DNA of 64,000 nucleotides from Thinopyrum elongatum (lineage: Eukaryota; Streptophyta; Magnoliopsida; Poales; Poaceae): contig CM022299.1 of assembly GCA_011799875.1 (NCBI GenBank), positions 215,146,070 through 215,210,069 on the forward strand. The letters run 5' to 3'. Within the stretch, counting starts at the first letter, position 1, and each line of letters opens with the position of its first letter. This document shows positions 31,046-41,785 of the stretch, in pieces. A model generated the notes under the pieces. It was not told the origin of the DNA and did not search any database. It saw nothing but the letters and a program-made list of their open reading frames with translations. Position numbers and translations under genes: made by a program.

Positions 31046-32949
31046 ATAATCACAGTGAATATCCAGGAGGTAGAACCGTCCCAGGGATACTCAATAATTC
31101 AAATAATACAAATAGTTAGTCCATAATAATAATAATCATAATCATCATATGTCACATGTCTTGATCAATGTTCTGGTATAGCAGTTTTTTTCCTCCGAAC
31201 ACCGACACTAAGAACGACACTTGACCCATCCCAGACTGTAGTCCTTAACCATGGACACGGCTATTCGAATAGATATAATCTCTGCAGAGGGTGTACTCTT
31301 TACCCATGAGTAACGGATTCCTTTAGTCCATCGGGACTAATTCCGTTTACGGTCTTTTACTTGAAAACACACCTGACCCGCACACACCAGCTTAACTTAC
31401 CGGTGTCTGGAATCACCCTCGACACCTGTTAAGCAAAACTCTAAGTGGGGAGGCTACAACCTCGACTAGCATGGGATCACAAAATTTATAACACGCGCAA
31501 ACTAGGGGAGCTACCCCTTCGGCTCCAACCGGAAACACCCATGCCCCCGGACCAGGTGGCATGTCTACCGGATGCAGCCGATATCTTCCACCATGGCCTC
31601 TCTGTACAGTGTGTGCTAAGAAAGGGGTTGACAACTTACTGAACCGTACCCTACCTAAGGCAGGGACAAGTGGTAGCACGAAGCAAGTATGGGGGTTACT
31701 AGCACAAGACTCGATCTATGGTCGTCTCAGGAGGTTTAAGTATTTCCTACATGATTAGCATAACAAACATATTTCACACCAACCGACAGAATCACCACTC
31801 ATCATACCTTACCATGCCTTACTGAATCTACTCGTCTCAGCGAAATATCAGTAACAAGCTCGTGTCCACCCAAGACAGAGACTTTCCCGAATTCCTACCG
31901 GTAGGCATGAAAGGCATACGAGGGTGAATACTGTCACCAGCATATCGATTCCAACAGCAAGGAATTTCCATCATGCACACAGGGACATGATCATAACATC
32001 ACATGAAATAATACATGTTTCCAATCAGCTCGGTGTTGTAGCCATATCAAAACAACACACAACAAATATTATACTAGGGTTCAGAATGCTTGCCTTCCAT
32101 GTGTAGGTAGGCGATGTGCACTCCAAAACTTTTGAAGGTCTTTATCTTCATTCCAAATCCCTATTTTTGAAAAGATTCAAATCAACACATAATTTGAAAA
32201 TAGTACAGAAAAGTTGTTCGGAAAATTTTCAAATAAACATGAAAATAAACTAGACAAAATTTGAGAATCAACAGAAAAAGAATCAAGTCAAATGGAGTTG
32301 TATTTTAAAAGTTATAGCCAGTCAAAGAATAGTCAAAGTTCTGTTTTTAAATTAAAACTGAAAAGGGAAACGGTTCGGACGGAATACGCTTTCGGGAAAA
32401 GAAGACGTACTGCAGGGTTTACGCTTTCACTTAAGACAGCTCTAGCTCGTCTCTGTCGCTGACGAGCGGGGCCCCTCGGACAGGTTTGACTAAGGTCAAA
32501 CCGGTCATCTCCCTCCTCCAGCCGAGGGGAGGTGAGGTCTCCGGCGACTCCCGCCGGCGATTTGGGGCTCCACTCGGGCAACCGAGGGCACCATTGCGCT
32601 CAGGGTCTCGAGGCGATCCCGAGGAGGTGGGACCTGATCATCGGAGAGCTTGGGAGCTCTGATGGCCTCGAGGCCGGCGGACGGCGCCACGGGTTTGCAG
32701 GGGACTCTACCCATGGTTCATCTCCAGCGACATCGAGAGGGGGAATGGGTTCACGAGGTCCATCCGCAGCTAAAGGGGAAGAGAAGAGGAAGGGCAAAGC
32801 TCAGGTGGCACCGAATCCAGCAAAGGAGACGGCGGCCGATCCTTGACCGGAGGTGGGGAAGAGGGTCTCCCCCGGTCGATTTCTCGCTATGGGAGCTCGA
32901 GAGGGATCGCAGGAATCTTCTACTGGTCGGGTTGAGCTTCGGGGATCCC

Positions 32950-32956
32950 TTAAATA
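32950..32956 (-). promoter_or_regulatory. LTR promoter TATA box in GC-rich block
   Basis: The minus strand reads GCCTATTTAAGGGATCC within a GC-rich block of about 900 bp. The same sequence is at 25336-25342 in the partner LTR. It is the best candidate for the start of element RNA. Confidence 0.4.
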
Positions 32957-34252
32957 GGCGCGCAAGGTCGGTTCGCAGCGACGGCCGAGGACAAGCTCGA
33001 CGGTGAGCCGCCACTGTGGCCGCAAGCGACATGGCGATGCAGGAGGTGGCTGGAGGAGCGAATGGATGAGCTCGGGCTGTTCAGGGGCGAGCTGGCGCGT
33101 GGCTGTGGCTTGGGCGGTGCCGTCCATGACAGAGGCTCGCTGCGGACGGCAGTGGCGGCTTGCGGGCGGTCCTGCGGGGAGCCAGGGCTGTCAGGGTGAA
33201 GCAGCGGGGTCAGCGGGCACTGCGGGCTAGCGGACGAGTGGTTGGATGAGGCCGAGCTGTTCCCGGGACGAGCTGGCATGCGGAGGCGGTTCGGTTGCGC
33301 GCGCGTGCAAAACGTGCGCTCTGGGCGCACCCAGAGCATGCACGCTACATGCTCGACAGAATGCCAGGGTGGCCTAGAGGGCTTGGGTGACGATGCAAAT
33401 TAATAGAATAAGGTTAGAGGTATCTAGGAGATTAGTGGACAGTTTGGTTAGTCCAGAGGGGCAAGATCACAGTGCAAAAATAAAACTATGCCAAAACTGT
33501 TCATGAACACAAGGTGCTCGACAGAATGCCATGGGCATCTAGGCATCTCTTCTAGTGGCCAAAATCTCCAGATCAGAGTCTCTTTAGATGATAAAGAGGG
33601 TGGCAATGTTAGTTGGGAAAAACCAGAAACTTGCTAGTGCAAGTTTTGCAAAACTATAGTTCTGGACAGAAAATAAAGGCTATTATTGCATGTGTTTAAA
33701 ATCCTCTAATGGGTCTGATCTCCAAGACTTAAGGGTTTGGTAGGGTGGACTACAAGCAGGAAAAATCCCAAGATTAATAGAGCAAAATAAAATATGGTTG
33801 CAGTACAAAACACCAAACTGAACCAGAATGAAGATGAGGATGTTTTGCTCAAATTTTTCGAAACACATGCCAGGGTTTTTGCATAAAAGTGATCCAGGGA
33901 CATCACATGTCATCCCCAAATTTTTGTGGAATCTTTAAATGAAGTTATCAAATGGTTGCAGTGCAACTGAGGCTCTTAAAAGAAATGACAAGCCATTTTA
34001 AAAGAAACAAATTAGGAGAATAATTCTAGAAGTATTTACCACTGATCATCTATAAATAAAAGAGTTGCTCTCGAGAAGGTATTCAAGTCCTATGATATTT
34101 TGAAAGGTTTTTATTTGTAGGGAAATCTCCACAATCCAGAAGAAAAGAGTGGTTCTGAAATCAGAAGATAATCCAGAGAATAAAAAAAATTAATTTCCTG
34201 GCGAAATTTTTATTAATAAAACATGGTCAAAATTTTGGGGTGTTACAGCTAC

Positions 34253-34752
34253 TTTTCATTCCCATTATTTCCTCTTTCGACCAAGTCCCAGATTCAGGTA
34301 ACAAATCTCCCCCACCCCACCCCCTTTCTTCCCTGTTTGACCCAAGTAGTACTAGATTCGACTTCATGAAGTAGTACTACTAGATTCGACTGCATGAAGT
34401 AGTTTTACCTCTTAATAGTAAAAATTTAGGTGGCTTTCAAACAACCGATCAATCCTATCTATGAGGGGGCCTGAGAAGTACTAAAAGATACAAATGCAGC
34501 GACGTGAGGAGCTGGGGCAATAGAGCAAGGCCGGTTTGAAAGGAAGTTATACCTGAGGGTCGCCCGGATGTAGCTAGGTGGGCGGCGGGAGGCGGGATCT
34601 GCCCGCACTATGGCAGTGAGGAAGAAGGGGTCGGAGGCCCTCCCTAGCTGGCGCTGCATGGGAGAGAACGGCAAGGCACGCTGATCAGGATGCACTGGCA
34701 GTGGGTCAGAGCCATTGCCGAGGATGACCGCGTGAACGTTGCACCTTCTCAC
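34253..34752. other. Low-copy-looking segment between two element insertions
   Basis: About 500 bp. It includes a 24-bp direct repeat around TAGTACTACTAGATTCGACT (about 34345-34400). On the minus strand it would be intron 1 of the candidate gene whose first exon is at 34753-34818. Confidence 0.3.
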
Positions 34753-34818
34753 CTTCCTCGGCAGAGGGGATCTGGCCGGATCTGTGACCAGCGGTGAGCA
34801 GAGAGAGAGAGTGGCCAC
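34753..34818 (-). CDS. Possible first exon of a disrupted host gene
   Basis: The minus strand shows a TATATA box at 34903-34898, a CT-rich leader, then an ATG at 34818 opening a 22-codon frame (MATLSLCSPLVTDPARSPLP...). The frame ends at AAG with a strong donor, AAG|GTGAGA, at 34753/34752. Without splicing the frame is 119 aa with no family resemblance. The rest of the gene would lie left of the large-LTR element, in 19978-22464, but I could not trace matching exons. Treat as a hypothesis. Confidence 0.3.
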
Positions 34819-34897
34819 CGCTGTCGTGTTTAGATCTGGAGAGGACGAGAGTGTGTGAAGAGAGCAACACTAGCAAGCAAGCGCGGAGGCTCCTGCC

Positions 34898-34903
34898 TAT
34901 ATA
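34898..34903 (-). promoter_or_regulatory. TATA box of candidate host gene
   Basis: CTATATAGGC on the minus strand, about 80 bp upstream of the ATG at 34818, followed by CT-rich leader sequence. Copia-2 inserted only 36 bp upstream of it. Confidence 0.35.
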
Positions 34904-34938
34904 GTCGAGTAGTTTTCTTTTTTCTCTCCATAAAAACA

Positions 34939-36677
34939 TGAAGGAAATATGGCCTAGAGGCAATAATAAAGTTGTTATTTATATTTCCTTATATCATGAT
35001 AAATGTTTATTATTCATGCTAGAATTGTATTAACCGGAAACTTAGTACATGTGTGAATACATAGACAAACAGAGTGTCCCTAGTATGCCTCTACTTGACT
35101 AGCTTGTTTATCAAAGATGGTTATGTTTCATGGTTATGTTTCCTGACCATAGACATGTGTTGTCATTTGATGAACAGGATCACATCATTAGAGAATGATG
35201 TGATGGACAAGACCCATCCGTTAGCTTAGCATATTGGTCGTTTAGTTTTATTGCTATTGCTTTCTTCATGACTTATACATATTCCTCTGACTATGAGATT
35301 ATGCAACTCCCGAATACCGGAGGAACACTTTGTGTGCTATCAAACATCACAACGTAACTGGGTGATTATAAAGATGCTCTACAAGTGTCTCCGAAGGTGT
35401 TTGTTGGGTTGGCATAGATCGAGATTAGGATTTGTCACTCCGAGAATCGGAGAGGTATCTCTAGGCCCTCTCGGTAATGCACATCACTATAAGCCTTGCA
35501 AGCAATGTGACTAATGAGTTAGTTACAGGATGATGCATTATGGAACAAGTAAAGAGACTTGCCGGTAACGAGATTGAACTAGGTATGATGATACCGACGA
35601 TCGAATCTCGAGCAAGTAACATACCGATGACAAAGGGAATAACGTATGTTGTTATGCGGTTTGACCGATAAAGATCTTCGTAGAATATGTAGGAGCCAAT
35701 ATGAGCATCCAGGTTCCGCTATTGGTTATTAACCGGAGATATGTCTCGGTCATGTCTACATAGTTCTCGAACCCGTAGGGTCCGCACGCTTAATGTTCGA
35801 TGACGATTTGTATTATGAGTTATGTGATTTGATGACCGAAGTTTGTTCGGAGTCCCGGATGAGGTCACGGACATGACGAGGATTCTCAAAATGGTTGAGA
35901 CATAAAGAATGATATATTGGACAATATTATTCGGACACCGGATGAGTTTCGAGAGGAACCGACTAATTATCGGAGTGCCGGAAGGGTTACCGGAACCCCC
36001 CGGGGAAGTTATGGGCCATCATGGGCCTTAGGGGAGAGAGAGGGCAGGCCACGAGGAGGTGGCGCGCGCCCCCCCTTAGGGAGTCCGAATAGGACTAGGG
36101 GAGGGGGTGCGGCCCCCCTTTCCCTCTCCCTCTCCCTTCCTTCTTCCCCCTTCCACCAAGTGGAACCCTACTAGGACTTGGAGTCCTAGTAGGACTCCTC
36201 TCTCTTGGCACGCCCTACAGGGGCCGGCCGGCCTTCCCCTCTCCTCCTTTATATACGGAGGCAGGGGGCACCCTAGAACACACCAAGATTTCTCTTAGCC
36301 GTGTGCGGTGCCCCCCTCCATAGTTTAACACCTCGGTCATATCGTCGTAGTGCTTAGGTGAAGCCCTGCGCCGGTAACTTCATCATCACCGTCACCACGC
36401 CGTCGTGCTGACGGAACTCTCCCTCATCCTCAACTAGATCAAGAGCTCGAGGGATGTCATCGAGCTGAACATGTGCTGAACTCGGAGGTGCCATACGTTC
36501 GGTGCTTGATCGGTTGGATCGCGAAGACGTTCGACTACATCAACCGCGTTAAGCTAACGCTTCCGCTTTCGGTCTACGAGGGTACGTGGACATACTCTCC
36601 CCTCTCATTGCTATGCATCTCCTAGATAGATCTTGCATGAGCGTAGGATTTTTTTTGAAATTGCATGTTCCCCAACA
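34939..36677 (+). repeat. Copia-2 5' LTR
   Basis: TGAAGGAAATATGG start, GTTCCCCAACA end. A TATA-like TTTATATA at 36248-36255 is the likely promoter; just upstream lies the palindromic pair CTAGGACTTGGAGTCCTAG (36171-36189). Confidence 0.93.
36248..36255 (+). promoter_or_regulatory. Copia-2 LTR TATA box
   Basis: TTTATATACGG in the 5' LTR, matching in position the minus-strand TATA of Copia-1 at 14921-14930. BARE-type elements are known to start transcription from TATA boxes in this part of the LTR. Confidence 0.5.
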
Positions 36678-37908
36678 GTGGCATCCGAGCCAGGTCTATG
36701 CGTAGATGATATGCACGAGTAGAACACAAAGAGTTGTGGGCGATAATAGTCATACTGCTTACCACCAATGTCTTACTTTGATTCGGCGGTATTGTTGGAT
36801 GAAGCGGCCCGGACCGACATTACATGACCGCATTCATGAGACTAGTTCTACCGACGTGCTTTGCACACAGGTGGCTGGCGGGTGTCTGTTTCTACAACTT
36901 TAGTTGAATCGAGTTTGACTACGGCCGGTCCTTGTTGAAGGTTAAAACATCACACTTGACAAAAAATCGTTGTGGTTTTGATGCGTAGGTAAGAACGGTT
37001 CTTACTAGAAGCCCGTAGCAGCCACGTAAAACTTGCAACAACAAAGTAGAGGACATCTAACTTGTTTTTGCATGGCATGTTGTGATGTGATATGGTCAAG
37101 ACATGATGTGATATACGTTATTGTATGAGATGATCATGTTTTGTAAAAGTTATCGGCAACTGGCAGGAGCCTTATGGTTGTCGCTTTATTGTATGAAATG
37201 CAATCGCCATGTAATTGCTTTACTTTATCACTATGCGGTAGCGATAGTCATAGAAGCAATAGTTGGCGAGACGACAACGACGCTACGATGGAGATCAAGG
37301 TGTCAAGCCGGTGACGATGGAGATCATGACGGTGCTTTGGAGATGGAGATCAAAGGCACAAGATGATGATGGCCATATCATGTCACATATTTTGATTGCA
37401 TGTGATGTTTATCTTTTATGCATCTTATTTTGCTTAGTACGGCGGTAGCATTATAAGATGATCCCTCACTAAATTTCAAGGTATAAGTGTTCTCCCTGAG
37501 TATGCACCGTTGCGACAGTTCGTCGTGCCGAGACACCATGTGATGATCGGGTGTGATAAGCTCTACGTTCACATACAACGGGTGCAAGCCAGTTTTGCAC
37601 GTGCAGAATACTCGGGTTAAACTTGATGAGCCTAGCATATGCAGATATGGCCTCGGAACACTGAGACCGAAAGGTCGAGCGTGAATCATATAGTAGATAT
37701 GATCAACATAGAGATGTTCACCATTGAAAACTACTCCATCTCACGTGATGATCGGACATGGTTTAGTTGATATGGATCACGTGATCATTTAGATGACTAG
37801 AGGGATGTCTATCTAAGTGGGAGTTCTTAAGTAGTATGATTAATTGAACTTAATTTATCATGAACTTAGTACCTAATATTTTTTGCATATCTATGTTGTT
37901 GTTTATCA
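36678..37908 (+). other. Copia-2 primer-binding site and untranslated leader
   Basis: GTGGCATCCGAGCC (36678-36691) is followed by 1.2 kb without a supported gene, similar to the Copia-1 leader. Confidence 0.75.
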
Positions 37909-40038
37909 ATGGCCTGTGCTACCATTCCCTTGAATTTTAATGCGTTCCTAGAGAAAGCTAAGTTGAAAGATGATGGTAGCAACTACACGGATTGGGTCCG
38001 TAACTTGAGGATTATCCTCATTGCTGCACAGAAGAATTATGTCCTTGATGCACCGCTAGGTGAAAGGCCTGCTGCAGGAGCAGATGCTGATGTTATGAAT
38101 GTCTGGCAAGCTCGATCTGATGACTACTCGATAGTTCAGTGTGCCATGCTTTACGGCTTAGAATCGGGACTTCAAAGACGTTTTGAACGTCATGGAGTAT
38201 ATGAGATGTTCCAAGAGTTGAAGTTAATATTTCAAGCAAATGCCCGAGTTGAGAGATATGAAGTCTCCAACAAGTTCTATAGCTGCAAGATGGAGGAGAA
38301 TAGTTCTGTCAGTGAACATATACTCAGAATATCTGGGTACCATAACCACTTGACTCAGCTGGGAGTTAATTTTCCTGATGATAGTGTCATTGACAGAGTT
38401 CTTCAATCACTGCCACCAAGCTATAAAGGCTTCGTGATGAGCTATAATATGCAAGGGATGGAAAAGACAATTCCTGAGCTCTTCACGATGCTAAAGGCTG
38501 CGGAGGTAGAAATCAAGAAGGAGCATCAAGTGTTGATGGTTAACAAGACCACTAGTTTCAAGAAAAAGGGCAAAGGGAAGAAGGGGAACTTCAAGAAGAA
38601 TAGCAAGCAAGTTGCTACTCCCGGGAAGAAGCCCAAGTTTGGACCTAAGCCTGAAACTGAGTGCTTCTACTGCAAAGGGACTGGTCACTGGAAGGGGAAC
38701 TGCCCCAAGTATTTGGCGGATAAGAAGGATGGCAAAGTGAAAGGTATATTTGATATACATGTTATTGATGTGTACCTTACTAATGCTCGTAGTAGCACCT
38801 GGGTATTTGATACTGGTTCTGTTGCTCATATTTGCAACTCGAAACAGGAGCTACGGATTAAACGAAGATTGGCTAAGGACGAGGTGACGATGCGCGTGGG
38901 AAATGGTTCCAAAGTCGATGTGATCGCCGTCGGCATGCTACCTCTACATCTACCTTCGGGATTAGTTTTAGACCTGAATAATTGTTATTTCGTGCCAGCG
39001 TTGAGCATGAACATTATATCTGGACCTTGTTTGATGCGAGACGGTTATTCATTTAAATCAGAGAATAATGGTTGTTCTATTTATATGAGTAATATCTTTT
39101 ATGGTCATGCACCCTTGAGGATTGGTCTATTTTTGTTGAATCTCGACTGTAGTGATACACATATTCATAATATTGAAGCCAAAGGATGCAAAGTTAATAA
39201 TGATAGTGCAACTTATTTGTGGCACTGCCGTTTAGGTCATATTGGTGTAAAGCGCATGAAGAAACTCCATGCAGATGGACTTTTGGAATCACTTGATTAT
39301 GAATCATTTGATGCTTGCGAACCATGCCTCATGGGGAAGATGACTAAGACTCCGTTCTCCGGAACAATGGAGCGAGCTACTGACTTATTGGAAATAATAC
39401 ATACTGATGTATGCGGTCCGATGAGTGTTGAGGCTCGCGGCGGGTATCATTATTTTCTGACCTTCACAGATGATTTGAGCAAATATAGGTATATCTACTT
39501 AATGAAACACAAGTCTGAAACATTTGAAAAGTTCAAAGAATTTCAGAGTGAAGTGGAAAAACATCGTAACAAGAAAATAAAGTTTCTACAATCTGATCGT
39601 GGAGGTGAATATTTGAGTTATGAGTTTGGTCTTCATTTAAAACAATGTGGAATACTTTCGCAACTCAGGCCACCTCGAACACCACAGCGTAATGGTGTGT
39701 CCGAATGTCGTAACCGTACTTTATTAGATATGGTGCGATCTATGATGTCTCTTATCGATTTACCACTATCGTTTTGGGGTTATGCATTAGAGACAGCTGC
39801 ATTCACGTTAAATAGGGCACCATCTAAATCCGTTGAGACGACACCATATGAACTGTGGTTTGGCAAGAAACCTAAGCTGTTGTTTCTTAATGTTTGGGGC
39901 TGCGATGCTTATGTGAAAAAGCTTCAACCTGATAAGCTTGAACCCAAATCGGAGAAGTGCGTCTTCATAGGATACCCAAAAGAAACTATTGGGTACACCT
40001 TCTATCACAGATCCGAAGGCAAAAATCTTTGTTGCTAA
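37909..40038 (+). CDS. Copia-2 gag-protease-integrase frame, 709 aa, ends by frameshift
   Basis: Starts at ATG 37909 (MACATIPLNFNAFLEK). Order by residue: gag core (about 1-230), Lys-rich linker, zinc knuckle CFYCKGTGHWKGNC at about 260-273, protease-type WVFDTGS near 304, integrase zinc-binding part (WHCRLGH ... CEPC, about 440-480), then the integrase core with HTDVCGP, SDRGGEY and PQRNGVSE carrying the D, D and E positions. One extra base near 40023 (GGCAAAAATC, where Copia-1 has GGCAAGATA) ends the frame at 40038 before RT. Gag could be made and particles might form. The protease-integrase part is full length, although protease has DTG-S rather than a more usual DSG-A. Confidence 0.88.
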   Translation: MACATIPLNFNAFLEKAKLKDDGSNYTDWVRNLRIILIAAQKNYVLDAPLGERPAAGADADVMNVWQARSDDYSIVQCAMLYGLESGLQRRFERHGVYEMFQELKLIFQANARVERYEVSNKFYSCKMEENSSVSEHILRISGYHNHLTQLGVNFPDDSVIDRVLQSLPPSYKGFVMSYNMQGMEKTIPELFTMLKAAEVEIKKEHQVLMVNKTTSFKKKGKGKKGNFKKNSKQVATPGKKPKFGPKPETECFYCKGTGHWKGNCPKYLADKKDGKVKGIFDIHVIDVYLTNARSSTWVFDTGSVAHICNSKQELRIKRRLAKDEVTMRVGNGSKVDVIAVGMLPLHLPSGLVLDLNNCYFVPALSMNIISGPCLMRDGYSFKSENNGCSIYMSNIFYGHAPLRIGLFLLNLDCSDTHIHNIEAKGCKVNNDSATYLWHCRLGHIGVKRMKKLHADGLLESLDYESFDACEPCLMGKMTKTPFSGTMERATDLLEIIHTDVCGPMSVEARGGYHYFLTFTDDLSKYRYIYLMKHKSETFEKFKEFQSEVEKHRNKKIKFLQSDRGGEYLSYEFGLHLKQCGILSQLRPPRTPQRNGVSECRNRTLLDMVRSMMSLIDLPLSFWGYALETAAFTLNRAPSKSVETTPYELWFGKKPKLLFLNVWGCDAYVKKLQPDKLEPKSEKCVFIGYPKETIGYTFYHRSEGKNLCC

Positions 40039-41622
40039 GAATGGATCCTTTCTAGAGAAGGAGTTTCTCTCGAAAGAAGTGAGTGGGAGGAAAGTAGAAC
40101 TTGATGAGGTAATTGTACCTTCTCTCAATTTTGAAAGCAGCTCATTAGAGAAATCTTTTCCCGTGATGCCTACACCAACTAGAGAGGAAGCTAATGATAA
40201 TGATCATGAAAATTCAGATCAAGTTACTACCGAACCTCGTAGGTCAACCAGAGCATGTTCCGCACCAGAGTGGTACGGTAATCCTGTTCTGGAAGTCATG
40301 TTACTAGACCATGAGGAACCTACGAACTATGAGGAAGCGATGATGAGCCCAGATTCCGCAAAATGGCTTGAGGCCATGAAATCTGAGATGGGATCCATGT
40401 ATGAGAACAAAGTATGGACTTTGGTTGACTTGCCCGATGATCGGCAAGCCATAGAAAATAAATGGATCTTCAAGAAGAAGACTGACACTGATGGCACTGT
40501 TACTGTCTACAAAGCTCGACTTGTCGCGAAAGGTTTTCGACTAGTTCAAGGAGTTGACTACGATGAGACTTTCTCACCCGTAGCGATGCTTAAGTCTGTC
40601 CGAATCATGTTAGCAATTGCCGCATTTTATGAAATCTGGCAAATGGACGTCAAAACTGCATTCCTTAATGGATGTTTTAAAGAAGAGTTGTGCAACCAAA
40701 AGGTTTTGTCAATCCTAAAGGTGCTAACAAAGTGTGCAAGCTCCAGCGATCCATTTATGGACTGGTGCAAGCATCTCAGAGTTGGAATATACGCTTTGAT
40801 AGTGTGATCAAAGCATATGGTTTTATACAGACTTTTGGAGAAGCTTGTATTTACAAGAAAGTGAGTGGGAGCTCTGTAGCATTTCTAATATTATATGTGG
40901 ATGACATATTGTTGATTGGAAATGATATAGAATTTTTGGATAGCATAAAAGGATACTTGAATAAGAATTTTTCAATAAAAAAACCTCGGTGAAGCTGCTT
41001 AAGTATTGAGCATCAAGATCTATAGGGATAGATTGAGACGCTTAATAGGACTTTCACAAAGCACATACCTTGACAAAATTTTGAAGGAGTTCAAAAGGGA
41101 TCAGTCAAAGAAAGAGTTCTTGCCTGTATTCAAGGTATAAAGTTGAGTAAGACTCAAAGCATGACCACGGCAGAAGATAGAGAGAGAATGAAAGTCATTC
41201 CCTATGCCTCAGCCATAGGTTCTATAAAGTATGCCATGCTGTATACCATACCTATTGTGTACTTTGCCATGAGTTTGGCAAGGGGGTACGATAGTGATCC
41301 AGGAATGGATCACTGGACAGCGGTCAAAATTATCCTTAGTTACCTAAGAGGACTAAGGAAATGTTTCTCGATTATGGAGGTGACAAAGAGTTCGTCGTAA
41401 AGGGTTACGTCGATGCAAGCTTTGACACTGATCCGGATGACTCTGAGTCTCAATCTGGATACATATTGAAAGTGGGAGCAATTAGCTAAAGTAGCTCCGT
41501 GCAGAGCATTGTAGACATAGAAATTTGCAAAATACATACGGATCTGAATATGGCAGACCCGTTGACTAAACCTCTCTCAGAAGCAAAACATGATCACACC
41601 TTAGTACTCTTTGGGCGCTAAT
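40022..41622 (+). pseudogene. Copia-2 RT and truncated RNase H, frameshifted
   Basis: RT continues in frame 2 (39989-40807) with VDYDETFSPVAMLKSVRI and QMDVKTAFLNG. A 7-bp loss near 40690 compared with Copia-1 shifts the frame; the third part (40690-40992) holds LYVDDILLIGND. A stop TAA at 41000-41002 follows GAAGCTGCT, and Copia-1 has the same stop (10113-10111). RNase H begins at 41143 (AIGSIKYAM), shifts near 41395, and reaches a second shared stop at 41487-41489. It then jumps within about 30 codons to NMADPLTKPLSEA. The central RNase H part is missing, so neither copy could encode a normal enzyme. Confidence 0.85.
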
Positions 41623-41785
41623 CACATAGCGATGTGAACTAGATTATTGACTCTAGTAAATCCTTTGGGTGTTGGTCACATGGCGATGTGAACTATGGGT
41701 GTTAATCACATAAAGATGTGAACTATTGGTGTTAAATCACATGGCGATGTGAACTAGATTATTGACTCTAGTGCAAGTGGGAGAC
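41623..41785 (+). repeat. Short tandem repeats upstream of Copia-2 polypurine tract
   Basis: About four imperfect units of 35-40 bp with CACATGGCGATGTGAACTA, the mirror of the Copia-1 array at 9327-9534. The polypurine tract lies at the right end. Confidence 0.75.

Larger units (their letters stand above)
22470..34247 (-). mobile_element. Large-LTR, pol-less Gypsy-type element (LARD-like) carrying its own genes
   Basis: LTRs of about 4.2 kb (22470-26637 and 30022-34247) begin TGTAACACCCC and end GGTCCTGACA on the minus strand. They are flanked by the duplication GCTAC (22465-22469, 34248-34252). The primer-binding sequence TGGTATCAGAGC is at 30017-30006 and a G-rich polypurine tract TTTAGGGGGG at 26653-26644. 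The 3.4 kb interior has no protease, RT, RNase H or integrase motifs. The size plan matches the published idea of large retrotransposon derivatives in Triticeae. The trace AATCTCGAGGACGAGATTTT beside the polypurine tract resembles the C-terminal codons of Tekay/Del-type polyproteins, hinting at a Gypsy parent. Two sense and one antisense frames, each with a TATA box, lie inside. Confidence 0.9.
30022..34247 (-). repeat. 5' LTR of the large-LTR element
   Basis: 4226 bp, 58 bp longer than its partner, mainly because its 63-bp minisatellite has one more unit. Ends TGTAACACC (34247) and CCTGACA (30022). Confidence 0.9.
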
